Shown: piece by piece, positions 37,728 to 48,144 of the stretch
Numbering within the stretch: position 1 is the first letter of the stretch
Layout of the letters: every line of letters begins with the position of its first letter
Origin: Anoplolepis gracilipes
Lineage: Eukaryota; Arthropoda; Insecta; Hymenoptera; Formicidae
Length of the DNA: 64,000 nucleotides
NCBI RefSeq assembly: GCF_047496725.1
Contig: NC_132985.1
Location: 4,858,001 to 4,922,000, forward strand
Direction: 5' to 3'
Position numbers and translations under genes: made by a program
The notes under the pieces: model-generated
Told to the model about the DNA's origin: nothing
Databases searched by the model: none
Seen by the model: only the letters and a program-made list of their open reading frames with translations

Positions 37728-39903
37728 ATGATGCTACCAATTAGGGACGAAGCAATAATCACAAAGAGATCAGACTCTTCCACCAATATCTGGCTCTACC
37801 TCAGCGCCGAATTTTTAATTGGTGCTGCAATTTCTGGTTTCTTAAGTATTCTTAGTGCTGTAAAATCACTGCTACCAAAGCCACCAAGAGACCTAACCGG
37901 CGATGTAGTCTTAGTACGCACACTTTTTACTTACATATATCATATATTTTTAATCGCATTGAATATTTCAAATATTTCCGATTTATTTAAAATATAACAT
38001 CTATACATGATATAATAAATGCAGTTTTAACTAAAATTAGAAAAGTAGAAAGAAAATTAATTCTACGCATATAAATAAATGAATATTTATTTTTAAATCA
38101 GACATACATTCACGATTTAATTACGTATGATCTGTTTTAAAATTAAATAGCTTTGAAAATACGTAAAATAATATTTTCTTAATAGACAATGTTTTCCGCA
38201 ACAGATTGCCGGTGTCTCGTCCACGCTCGGCGAATCTCTCGCCGAGGCATTCGCGAAGGGCGGATGTTCTGTGATCTGTGTGGATAACAATCTCAGGTAC
38301 GTTGAAGAAATAATCGCCAGGTTGAGATCGCGGTGTTGCAGGGTGGAGGGAATCGGGCCAGATTACAGAAAGCACGAGTCGGATAATGAAAAGCCTATGA
38401 TGATGGCGTACGAGTGCGATCTACTGGACCGTAATGCCATCCGCGAGATCGCCAGGAAGATCGAGGACGAGGTTGGCGGTATCGACGTCCTGGTGACCTG
38501 TGCCGGTCAGCCTAATCAAGATATCTTCGACATGGCTAACACGACTCTCATGAGCCACTATTGGGTAAATGTTGGCAATTAATAATATGTAGGGTTTATT
38601 TTTTTAAAGATATTTTGAGGCTTGAAATTCTCGTTTTTTTTTTTAATATTAATTTATTAGATAATAAAATCAGTTTCTTGTTTATTTTTTTTTTTATTAT
38701 TGCAGATGATGCTAGCGTTTTTACCCTTGATGTTACGACGCAATAGAGCATATGTTGTCGGAGTTACACCGCTTGCATCCACTCAGGATGTATACCTGGG
38801 CTCGAGAGCAGCGATTGCCGGTCAGTATAAAGATCAGCTCATTAAATCGCGAATGGTAAACAATAAACTCCGTGTCGATTAAGCGTGATTTATTTACATA
38901 TGGGACATATTTATTATTTACATACAGGCCTGATGGAAAGTTTGGCTCAACAGTTGAGCGATCACAGTAGTCATCTCACCTTCCTGACAATTTCACCAGT
39001 AGCGGGGCGCGAGTGAGTTTTCTTGAGAAAAAAATGTTGCTGCTGTTTCTCGATAATGACTTTTAATTTATTAACTTATTATATTGTAGTTGTACGAGAC
39101 AAAAAGAGCAACAAGTGGCTGAGGAAGTCGTGCAGGCGGTCAGCAGGGATCAGAGCGTTATCAGTATCAGTTGGTATTCAAAAATGCTATATAGAATAAG
39201 GTAAATAGAGAGATTGTAGTCTGAATGCATCAATATTATACAGGATATTCTATTTGAAACGCTCTACATTTTAATTTTTTTAATATAAAAATAGGGCATT
39301 TTCAATGGAGCATCCTGTATTATATACCTATTACAGATGAAATAGCACAATTGTAAATTTCTAAAAATTACAATAACAAGATAGTTTTTAAGAATATTTA
39401 CACAAAATTACATAGTAAAATGCGCAGTAAAAGAAAATAAAGAATCTTTTGTTGTACGCATCTAAGTATATAAATATGTAAGTATGTATTTAAAGACAAA
39501 ATTACACAAAATTTGCTTACGTAATTAGAGTTAGTAATTAATAAATATAGCACATATTTAAATTCAATGCTGCCACTTGACATATGTATTTGAAATAGAG
39601 AATTACATATTTTATTCATATTTTCATTTTATTGCTCTATTAATATACTGACATTTATGTACTCTGTTAAATCGTATAATAAATTTATAAATTAAAATTG
39701 AGGCTTATATTTAATCAACCTATAGCAATCGAAATCTACGTTACGATTGCTGTAGGTTGGTTAAATGTAATTTTCAGTACTCTGTATATTGACTTTATTT
39801 TAATTGACTTTATGCGATCTTGTATTTCAGTTGCATGATCCATAGTGCAATAACGACGGTCACACAATGGCTTCACACGCAGGGATGCGATTATTCCTTT
39901 TAA
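37728..39903 (+). CDS. SDR paralogue lacking cofactor and catalytic motifs
   Basis: Six exons join in phase: 37,728-37,913; 38,205-38,564; 38,706-38,820; 38,928-39,012; 39,090-39,200; 39,831-39,903 (TAA); 309 aa. The N-terminal helix (EFLIGAAISGFLSILSAV) and exon alignment with SDR1 are clear (LTGDVVL, CVDNN, FLPLMLRRN, GLMESLAQQL). The Rossmann motif TGxxxGIG is AGVSSTLG, NNAG is TCAG, the catalytic-serine region is GVTPLAST, and YxxxK is YLGSR. The frame is open throughout and splice sites are good, so this looks like a translated pseudoenzyme rather than a dead copy. Possible roles are as a partner or regulator of the active SDR, or as a lipid-binding protein; these are inference only. Confidence 0.85.
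39709..39766 (+). ncRNA. Candidate microRNA-like hairpin in SDR2 intron
   Basis: ATTTAATCAACCTATAGCAA at the left pairs with the right arm ending GCTGTAGGTTGGTTAAAT. The stem is 23 bp with only two G-U pairs and a 12-base loop. It lies in the last intron of SDR2 on the same strand. Stem length and loop size fit a pre-miRNA; no expression evidence. Confidence 0.35.
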
Positions 39904-40269
39904 ATCCTGTACTTGCTCATGAAGCGTGAAGCATTCCAGTGCCGACCACCGACATGAGTGTGGGAAATTTGTGTTTTCTGACAGTGAATTTGCTCGAGAT
40001 GGATGGCAAAAAGTTTTAATAGTCGTTTGAAAGACGAGCAGCAAGCAGCAAGTAGTACTTTCTCACGACTTGTGTAAATCAGTAAATTTATTCCGACATA
40101 TTTCAATTAATTGTTGATATAACTCAAATAACAACATCAGAAATTGACATTATACAATAAAGAATTTTGCAATTTTTATATGAAAACCGAGATTTTTTTG
40201 TTAATAACAAAAAAAAACACGTTTCTTTCTTTCTTGCATATACACAGCAAACGTTCTTTTATACATAGT

Positions 40270-41450
40270 ATTATTCGCATGTATGAATGTCATTTCCTTA
40301 TACGTATATTTGTTTATATTATTTAATAAAGAGATAAATATTAAAGAAATATTAAAGAAATATTAGATTAAAATATTAAATTGTACAATCCTTATTTTCA
40401 TAAATATAAATATCAATAATCCCAATAAATTCAAAGAATATCATATATGCTTTTCCTATATATTTTCCACAAATTATATAAAATATTACAAGATACAAAA
40501 TATGATAAAAGTCAAAGAGAACTTCAATAAAATAAATTTTAATATAAATTTATTGCCTATTTGATCTCATCTATTGAAAATAAAAAAATTTCAATTTTTA
40601 TCCATTCTTGCTAACTCGTATATTAACTCACGTACATGCTCGATATCGACTTGGGTAATAATACGTCGTAATGACCGTTTTCGGAGCATCCGGTGAACAG
40701 AAGCCTCGCGGTCTCATAGTTGATATTCACACTATTGTGGAAGACCAGCTCGAGCTCGTATCCGCCGGCGAGTTCGCGGTAGATCGAGAGATTCATGCGA
40801 TGAAGTTTTGTGGCCACCGTACATTCTAGTTCACTGGCAAACGTACCCACTGGATTCATGTAATCATAATACTCTTGGCGATCCGAAATGTTCCACTCGG
40901 CCATCACGAAAGAGCCGTACTCGCGCCAATTGTCCCTAATGTGTCGCACAACCTGTCAAATATATTATTATTAATTATATATAATATATAATACTATTCG
41001 CATTCATATGAACATTCATATCGCATTTCCTTATATATTTGTTTATATTATTTAATAACGAAATAAATTAAAATATTAAATTGCACATCCTATGTTTATA
41101 AATATAAACATCAATAACCTTAATAAATTCAATACATCATCCTTTAATGCTTTCCTTATACATTTGTTTATATTATTTAATAACAAAATAAGTTAAAACA
41201 TTTTAATTAAATTATACATGCTATGTTTATAAATATGAATATTAATAATCTTAATAAATTCAATACTTGCAGCATGCTTTAATGCTTTCCTTATATATTT
41301 CCACAAATTATATGAAATAGTACAAAATACAAAATACAACAAAAATTAAAGAGAACACTGTTAAATAAATTTTAATATAATTTTATTGCCTATTTTTTAA
41401 ATCTCCTTTATTGAAAATAAAAGATCTCAATTTTTATTCATTTTGCCCAC
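40270..41450. repeat. Direct duplication flanking the last OTU exon
   Basis: About 40,270-40,615 (just downstream of the OTU stop) resembles about 41,020-41,440 (in the intron upstream of that exon): TTTGTTTATATTATTTAATA, AATAAATTCAA, TATATTTTCCACAAATTATA-type and TTATTGCCTATTT occur in the same order. The 41,020-41,280 part is itself tandemly doubled. Confidence 0.65.
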
Positions 41451-42321
41451 AGCTTATAAATATGTGTCGTCATATATCAATTACTGCGTAAGTCGAACTG
41501 TCAACGCGTAATAGACGACGTTTAAAAGAGCAATGATATATGTGGCATTTATTCAATTATTTAAAGTGCGTAAATGATTCTATTTTTGATTTCGTGACGC
41601 AACGAATCTTCGTCTTCTATGATATTTATACGCATACCGAGAATCATAATTCACACGATTAAATAATGTTTATGTTAATCACGGACTGACCATAGCTCGA
41701 AGGGATTGGTGCTCTTCCTCGTTCCGCCACAAAATGTAACTGATTGCCCTAAACATGCAATTGCCATCTCCGTATATCTTGCGCACGCGGAACGTGCCCT
41801 CGTTACACCTTAATAGAGCCGTACCTGCGATAAATCCGAGAATGTGTATGCATTATGCTGACCGTGTATTATAACGCGAGATGCGTCCGTACGCTGATGT
41901 ATTTCATTGTGAATATACTTTATGATATAAATAAAACAGAATCGAAGTCGCATTTGACATTAAGTGAAAATAAAACGTGTGAGTTTTAATAAAAAATATA
42001 TAATATAAAATATATAATATTTTGTTAGATAAATCAATGTGAATTCACTTAATTTGATAAATTAAAATTCAATAAGCGTTCATGATACGTTTGATAAGTG
42101 ACCTTTTCGAGAAATCTGAGAACTACGTCTGCTTCTACGCTTTCTGCAAGTGCACCTCGATTGATTAATTCGCGTTGAAAAAATTTGTGTGCCGGAAACC
42201 CAGCAGGTTTGCCATGCAAAATCCTTTTTGCTTGTCCGAGCTTTCGGAAAGCTGTTGACGATTTTGGAGTCTCCTCGATCCAATAAACGTTCTGTTTTTT
42301 TGAGTTTGTGTTCCTTTTCAT
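40623..42321 (-). CDS. OTU-domain cysteine protease (deubiquitinase-like)
   Basis: Exon 1 runs from the ATG at 42,321 to about 42,103 or slightly beyond (MKRNTNSKKQNVYWIEETPK). Exon 2, about 41,826-41,691, contains the catalytic cysteine block IYGDGNCMFRAISYILW. Exon 3, 40,952-40,623, completes the domain (VVRHIRDNWREYGSFV) and ends with the histidine block SENGHYDVLLPK. The spacing Cys to His of about 115 residues is normal for OTU proteases, which hydrolyse ubiquitin chains. Exon 2 to 3 is in phase. Exon 1 to 2 is unsettled: the obvious AAG/GTCACT donor and CGCAG acceptor do not share phase, while a donor at AC/GTATCA with an acceptor at ATTAAG would read KVTYQTCNEGTFRVRK. The total is near 240-260 aa. 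The non-ubiquitin specificity or exact OTU subfamily is unknown. Confidence 0.8.
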
Positions 42322-43018
42322 TATCGAGTAATGTGCGACGATGATCGCAATCTTCTGAAAATCACATATTGTATAACCTTTTCTTTTTATCTCATTTTTT
42401 AATTAAACGTATAATAATATTGTCCGTTATTTAACTTGATAAAAATAAAGTGCTTTCAATACAATTTTTTAATGCACATGGAAATTATTAGAGAAGTATA
42501 TCTTTTAGTATAACATAAATTGCCAACTTTTATATACTAATTCTTGCAATTTTTTTACTATTCAGTATTAAACAAATAATGTCTTTTTACCGTCTTCGAA
42601 GGTACATGTGCATAAGTAAAAACACGGCAGACAAAGAATTTGTAATAATTTCGACAGTCTTGACGCTTAAAAGCTTAATTTATCCTCAAAGATCTCTCAA
42701 AAGATGTCACAGCTTATTAATCATTCTTATGCATAGCAATTTCTATATTATTACAGCAAAAATAATATTTGAGAATAAATATTTTTGTAATAAATTATAG
42801 AAAGAGATTAAATACCATATGTACACATGTTTTTATTTGGACATTTGTAGCTTGAATGCAGCGCCTTGTGATATCGAATATTATATCAGATATCATATTG
42901 AATTTCTTTCATAGAACGATTGTTTTTATTTAAAAAGTGGGGGTAGGTGTACACGTAGAAAAGAACACATTCTGTTTCGTTCTGTTCCCTTGTGTTCTTT
43001 CTTGTTTATGTGTGAACG

Positions 43019-43057
<39 letters not shown>

Positions 43058-43560
43058 GGGCGAAAAATCAGGCAGTTTTCCTCCTCAACACATATTATGT
43101 CTATGGTTTCTTTTTATATTCCTTTATATAGATATTCTCTCTATTCAACAAAATAATGTGTAATCAAGCTTTAAAGAATGAAAAGAAATGTGAGAAATAC
43201 ATTACAATAAAATTGAGATATACTTAATATATGTTTAAAATTAATTTATTGCTAATCAGAAAGCGTTATTCTTTGTCCTTTCTCTTTCAAAGATATTTTG
43301 TTTATTTAATTTTTTTAAATAAATTACATTTTGCTTAGTAAAGAGACACCCATTCAGAAGAGACATCTAAAGTCATCGACAGAAATTCGTCATAAAAACA
43401 TTTTCTATCAATAACTGAAGCGAAGATTTAAAACTCTTAACGCAATTTCTCTTTCTCGACGATGAAAAAAATATTTCAGTACCTTACATGTATTATATTT
43501 ACATACACAAAATTATATACAGTAACTCCAATTCCTTCTTTAAATGTACATACTATTATT
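42322..43560. other. Intergenic between OTU gene and NKAIN
   Basis: AT-rich, with (AG)n at 43,022-43,054. No supportable gene; upstream DNA of the OTU gene lies at its left end. Confidence 0.5.
43022..43054. repeat. (AG)n microsatellite
   Basis: About 16 AG units. Confidence 0.95.
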
Positions 43561-44022
43561 CTTAATCAAACGCAGGGTGACAGTGCGCTTCACGAGGTGA
43601 CAGGTCCCGCGTCACGTGACTTCTGACAGCTGTACACCGACGCGCGCCGGTGAGAGGGGGGGGAGATTAGTTACAGACGCGGTGGTGGTGGCAGTCGTTC
43701 ACCGACCGTGACGAGGAACGCGTGTATGCGTTGCGGTTGCCCGACCACGGTGAATGCACGGTGCATGCATGCACGCCACTCACAACTAGCAGCAGTTGCA
43801 GGTTGCAGCTTGCAGAGCAGAGACCAGTGGTCCGCCTGGTAGGGCGGGAGGAACAAGTGTCCGCGTGAGCGACACGGAACAGAGAGCGAAAAATGGCGAC
43901 GGTTCATCGGCAAGTCCTAAGGTGGTGATGCCCGTTCGCGCGAGTATCTTCATCATCCTCGTTGTCCTCGTCATCGTCGTGATCTCCTCGTTCGTTCGTT
44001 GAGTGGAGCTCGGCCAAATGAT
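43561..44022 (+). promoter_or_regulatory. NKAIN promoter / 5' UTR, CpG-rich
   Basis: A marked GC and CpG island in AT-rich surroundings immediately before the NKAIN ATG. It contains a palindromic E-box GTCACGTGAC at 43,611-43,620 and CGCGCGCC at about 43,640. Several upstream ATGs occur (43,725; 43,893; 43,928), so the leader is likely to restrain translation of the main frame. Confidence 0.65.
43928..44002 (+). CDS. Upstream ORF coding a 24-aa hydrophobic peptide
   Basis: ATG at 43,928 and TGA at 44,000. The peptide starts MPVRASIFIILVVLVIVV and ends SSFVR, a single predicted membrane helix bounded by arginines. It ends 20 bases before the NKAIN ATG and is in another frame. Part of the DNA is a TCNTCGTCGT-like run, so hydrophobicity could be a composition effect. 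Whether it lies in the transcript depends on the start site. Confidence 0.4.
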   Translation: MPVRASIFIILVVLVIVVISSFVR

Positions 44023-47000
44023 ATGGGAATTTGCAGCAGAAGGCACTTTCTATTGACGATATGCATCCTACAATTGGTGAGTGCACATTAATCCGGATAA
44101 CGCGGAAATGCCAGCTCTCGGTTCGACCGCGATATATATTCCTGGCTGATTTGCATATGTATACATGTACTACGTAAGATGTAGCGTGCAGTGAAAAGAA
44201 TTTTGAGTGTGTCATCTTGCGAGCTCCCCGATGGCGATATACGATACCCCCTTGTTAATCACACACACAATGCTACGAGCGGAAATTCTGGTGGAAAAAT
44301 TGGAGAATGCCGTTACTACGTTTTTCTTATCGTCGGTTTGAATTATCGTATGGTTTTATCGACCTGGGTTATGCAATTTACTTCGGAGAATTTTTATATA
44401 AAAAAAATTTTGTACCGTGATTTTATTGTTGCTCGATGGGCATCGCACTTGTATTTTTTATTTTTATGTGCAATGATTAACTTACTCTTTATATTAGAAA
44501 GGGAAATAAATATATGAGAACAATAGAGTGAAATTCTGTTTTCAAGTTGTTGGATTATTAGAAATAATTTGTTAAATAATTAAGTAATTAATTATATAAT
44601 ATTATTCTCTCTATATATTTGTGAAATAAAGTAAATATCTGGAAAATAAATTCAATTAGAGATAATTTTGAAGTTTTAATTTTTATATATTAGAGTACTT
44701 TATAAATAAATATATTTGCATATGTATTTTTTTAATTTTTTATATCTGTATTTTCTGTATATTTTATTTTTCGAATATTAATCGATTTAGCATTATATAT
44801 ACTTATTCTTTGTTTCTTAATTTTGCCTGTTATGTTATAATAAATAAACATGTATGATTTATTTTTATGATTGAACTTGTATAGAGAAATATGTTTAAAA
44901 TTTTATTGACTGCAATAAATTAAAATGAATTTTTTCACATACATATGAAGAAATTTATGATGTAAGCTTTAGACAGTTTATCATGTATGTACATGGTTAT
45001 GTAGTGCTATCACAAGTACTATGACTCATTGTCAGGGTAATTAACTGAGTATTTAGAACATAAAGCAATTGATGTAGATTAAGAACGCACACAAGAGAAT
45101 CAGCAGAAATTGAGTTGTTGGGTGTCACTTGATTATATTACTTTGTATTACATTCTTTGTTGGATGCTTATTAATATAGATACGTTCCACTGAAACATGG
45201 ACTAAAGTTATTGTTCCATAAAAATTTTAGTCTATATTTTAGTGAGCATACTCAATACATACATTCTACAATTAATCTATTATTTTATATTTTCATTTAC
45301 AGATTACCACCATAGAACGTCAGGTCTTCGACTTTCTGGGGTTTATGTGGGCCCCGATACTGGTCAACTTCTTCAATATTATCTTCGTAATTCTAGGATT
45401 CTTTGGGGCCTTTCAATATAGACCTAAATATATCATATCGGTGTGTATATAATATCCATAAATTGTGTTTCTCTACATAAAAATTTATAAAAAAGAAGAA
45501 AGCAAGAAAAGAAATATGCTTTCTTTATATTTTTATTAATTGCAAACACATACACATATATGTATATATTAATTTTGTGTTTCAGTATTGTATATGGAAT
45601 ATATTATGGCTAGGATGGAATGTATTTGTAATATGCTTCTACCTCAGCGTAGGAATACTGGATAAAGTAAGTAGAAACTGTGACTGCACAGTATCTTAAT
45701 ATATTGCATCTGAATATACGCACTGAAAATTATAGATATTTATTTATGCAATACTATAAATTGTTATAAACATTATGGATGTAATATTTTGTTTCAGAAT
45801 AGCGATATTCTCAATCTGGGTACTGGTAGTTTTTCTTGGTGGCATGTAAATGGGCCAGGTTGCAAAGCTGTTTATGATGTGACGGAACCAGAACTCTTTA
45901 GACCTGCACGTCCCACTAATGTAACAGACTGCGTGTTGGACTATGAAGTGATAGAAATTTTGCACGCTGCAACGCAATGTATTTTAAGTGTAAGTGATGA
46001 ATTAATATTTCATTATATAATATACAATGTTATGTAACAATGTCATAATAGCTGGATAAATTATATATATTATTACATATTGTTTTCCAAAATTCAGGCA
46101 TTTTATATGTTTCAGTTTATGGCGGTTGTTGGCGGAATCTGTCTCAGTAAAGTGTTTCTTGAAGAAGATGATAGCTGTAAGTATTTAGCAATTATATATT
46201 AAGTTAATTTAAATATAATTTATGATTTCTGATTCTAATTATAAAATATAGTCAAGTATAATTAAAAGATTTAAAAATTTAATATAGAGACAAGTGCACT
46301 TTTACTTTCACGTTTTAAAGAATATACATGTAATATTTCCTTGTAATGTAAAGTTAAATTGATTTGTTATACTTTGTGGTTTATAATAAGCAACTGAAAG
46401 GAGGATGTGGTTATTATATTTGAACAGCATCAACTAACCATTTTATTCCACCTTTAAAAGAATAAAACATGACATGTGATATTAATACTCGTGATATTAT
46501 TTTATATAATTTATGATTATTATAAATTTAAATATTCCAATGGTAGAAAATTATATGAGATATAAAATGATACTTCTTTTGCTAATAATCTTTTTTTTTA
46601 CAAGTTGAATACTTTTTAAAAACCAAAGGCTCTATTATTATTTTATAAGAGTTAAGTTAAATTTTTTATTAAATTATCTCACATACACTTTTGTTAGTGT
46701 CTATTATATTATTGTTGAGTATATAAATATACAGAGAGCGGATATATTTGTAATTGCACAATTGCACATATAGTAAGAGCACATCCTTTTAATTAGTAAT
46801 ATAAAATTATCTTTGATAAATTATCTTTTATCACTAATTATGTGTAAGTACACGCGATTATTTATTATTGCTTGAAAAGAGGGTTATCGGTTACAGTTGA
46901 TTTCATTGGTGGATTTGATCCTCCATTTTGGTAAGTCCGCTTAATCATTAATTGCACGCAACATATATTTGTCTATCTTTTAGCACGGATAAATAATAGT

Positions 47001-48144
47001 ACGATTATGAAACTACAAAGTGTACTATTATGTTTTAACATGTAGCGTATAAAACTTTTTGCATCTTGCGATTTGTGATTTGATCTATTATATTATTGAT
47101 ATTATTGTTATCATATGATATTGTTCAGATAGTATTTTTTTTTAATCTTAGCATGAACGGTATTATGTTTGAATATCTAGGAATGGTATTATGTAGTATT
47201 GGTATTTCTCTGCAGTAAAGATATATTTATAAATATCTAATTGAAATATATATTAAGCAGACTATGCCATCTTAATAGGACCAAATGTTATCTATGAAGA
47301 TATGATATTTCTTCTTCGTAAAATATTATGGGAGAAGATCGGACATAATAATATTTACAAGACATTATACACATCGTGTGTATTCGCTTCTTCGACCGAT
47401 CATTAACGCATTATTTATTCTCCCCGCCTGTCGTCAGTCGACCTCGTCTAATGCGTTGGATTCTTAAATGATATTTCAGTTGACTTTGTTGGAGGTGATG
47501 ACTTTGGGTTGGCAGGCCATACACCGTTGCATCCTATGTACGTTAGCTACTCGGCTCTTCCACCACCCGCATATTCCCACAAAAATTCCGCTGAAAATAA
47601 TTATCCGACCGGCACGACTAGCTCTCATCAATCTGCCTATCGCGAATCGAGCTTCCCGAAACACGGCGGCGAGAAGCTGCTGGGTTCCATTCGCGGCAAA
47701 AGCAAAGACGTGGTCAATCTCAGGAACGACACGGTCCGTAGTAACAGTAGTCGCTCGTCAAGTCGCGATTTTCAGAACCCGGACTGCTCGGTCGATTACT
47801 CGAACCCGTTGGACCACTTGCAGCGGCCCGTGTCGCCCGTGTACGACGAGTACGACTCGCTGGACAGCGCGGCTAAGCTGAGATTTCAGAAAAACAAGCT
47901 GTACTACCCGCACCTGGCCAAGTACAGTCCGGTCGCGCGTATCAAGTGTCGTTCGACCGCGGTGAAGCAAGCGAGGAACCCGGCTAAACCACGACGAGTC
48001 TTCATCGATCACGTGCGCGAACATCCTCTGAGATCGTTTTACTCCGATCCGAGATTGGCCGGTGATCAGCATCAATCTTCGAGCGAGCATGACAGATCGT
48101 CGAAACGAGATAGCCGGCCCTTGTCTCTGTACGCGAACTTTTGA
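44023..48144 (+). CDS. Nkain: NKAIN: Na+/K+-ATPase beta-interacting protein, isoform ending in exon 6b
   Basis: Exons: 44,023-44,076 (MGICSRRHFLLTICILQL), 45,303-45,440, 45,586-45,666, 45,798-45,989, 46,116-46,176, then terminal exon 6b 47,480-48,144 (TGA); about 396 aa. The membrane core is highly conserved in the family: ITTIERQVFDFLGFMWAPIL, GAFQYRPKYIIS, WLGWNVFVICFYLSVG and FMAVVGGICLSKVF. NKAINs are four-helix proteins that bind the beta subunit of the sodium pump, mainly in neurons. Exon 6b begins FDFVGGDDFGLAGHTPLHPM, contains a PPPAY (WW-domain ligand type) motif, and continues as a serine- and arginine-rich cytosolic tail much longer than in vertebrate NKAINs (about 207 aa in total). 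Confidence 0.92.
44077..45302 (+). other. NKAIN intron 1
   Basis: A 1.2-kb AT-rich intron bounded by TTG/GTGAGT and TTTACAG. The 108-codon reading at 44,191 has no recognisable motif. Confidence 0.7.
46897..46934 (+). CDS. Nkain: NKAIN alternative exon 6a (short C-terminus)
   Basis: After a TTACAG acceptor and in phase with exon 5 this reads FDFIGGFDPPFW followed by TAA, giving a 187-aa protein. FDFIGGFDP is the sequence found at the same place in vertebrate NKAINs (from memory of the family), so this is probably the ancestral tail. The TAA overlaps a strong donor (TTTTG/GTAAGT). If that donor is used, joining to 6b gives an immediate stop (TGT TGA) and joining to exon 7 gives a stop after two more residues. 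Either way the exon ends the protein. Confidence 0.65.

Noticed and set aside
47758..48090. 110-codon minus-strand ORF, and the 137-codon plus-strand ORF from 47,468
   Set aside because: Both overlap NKAIN exon 6b in wrong frames; the spliced exon frame is clearly the coding one.
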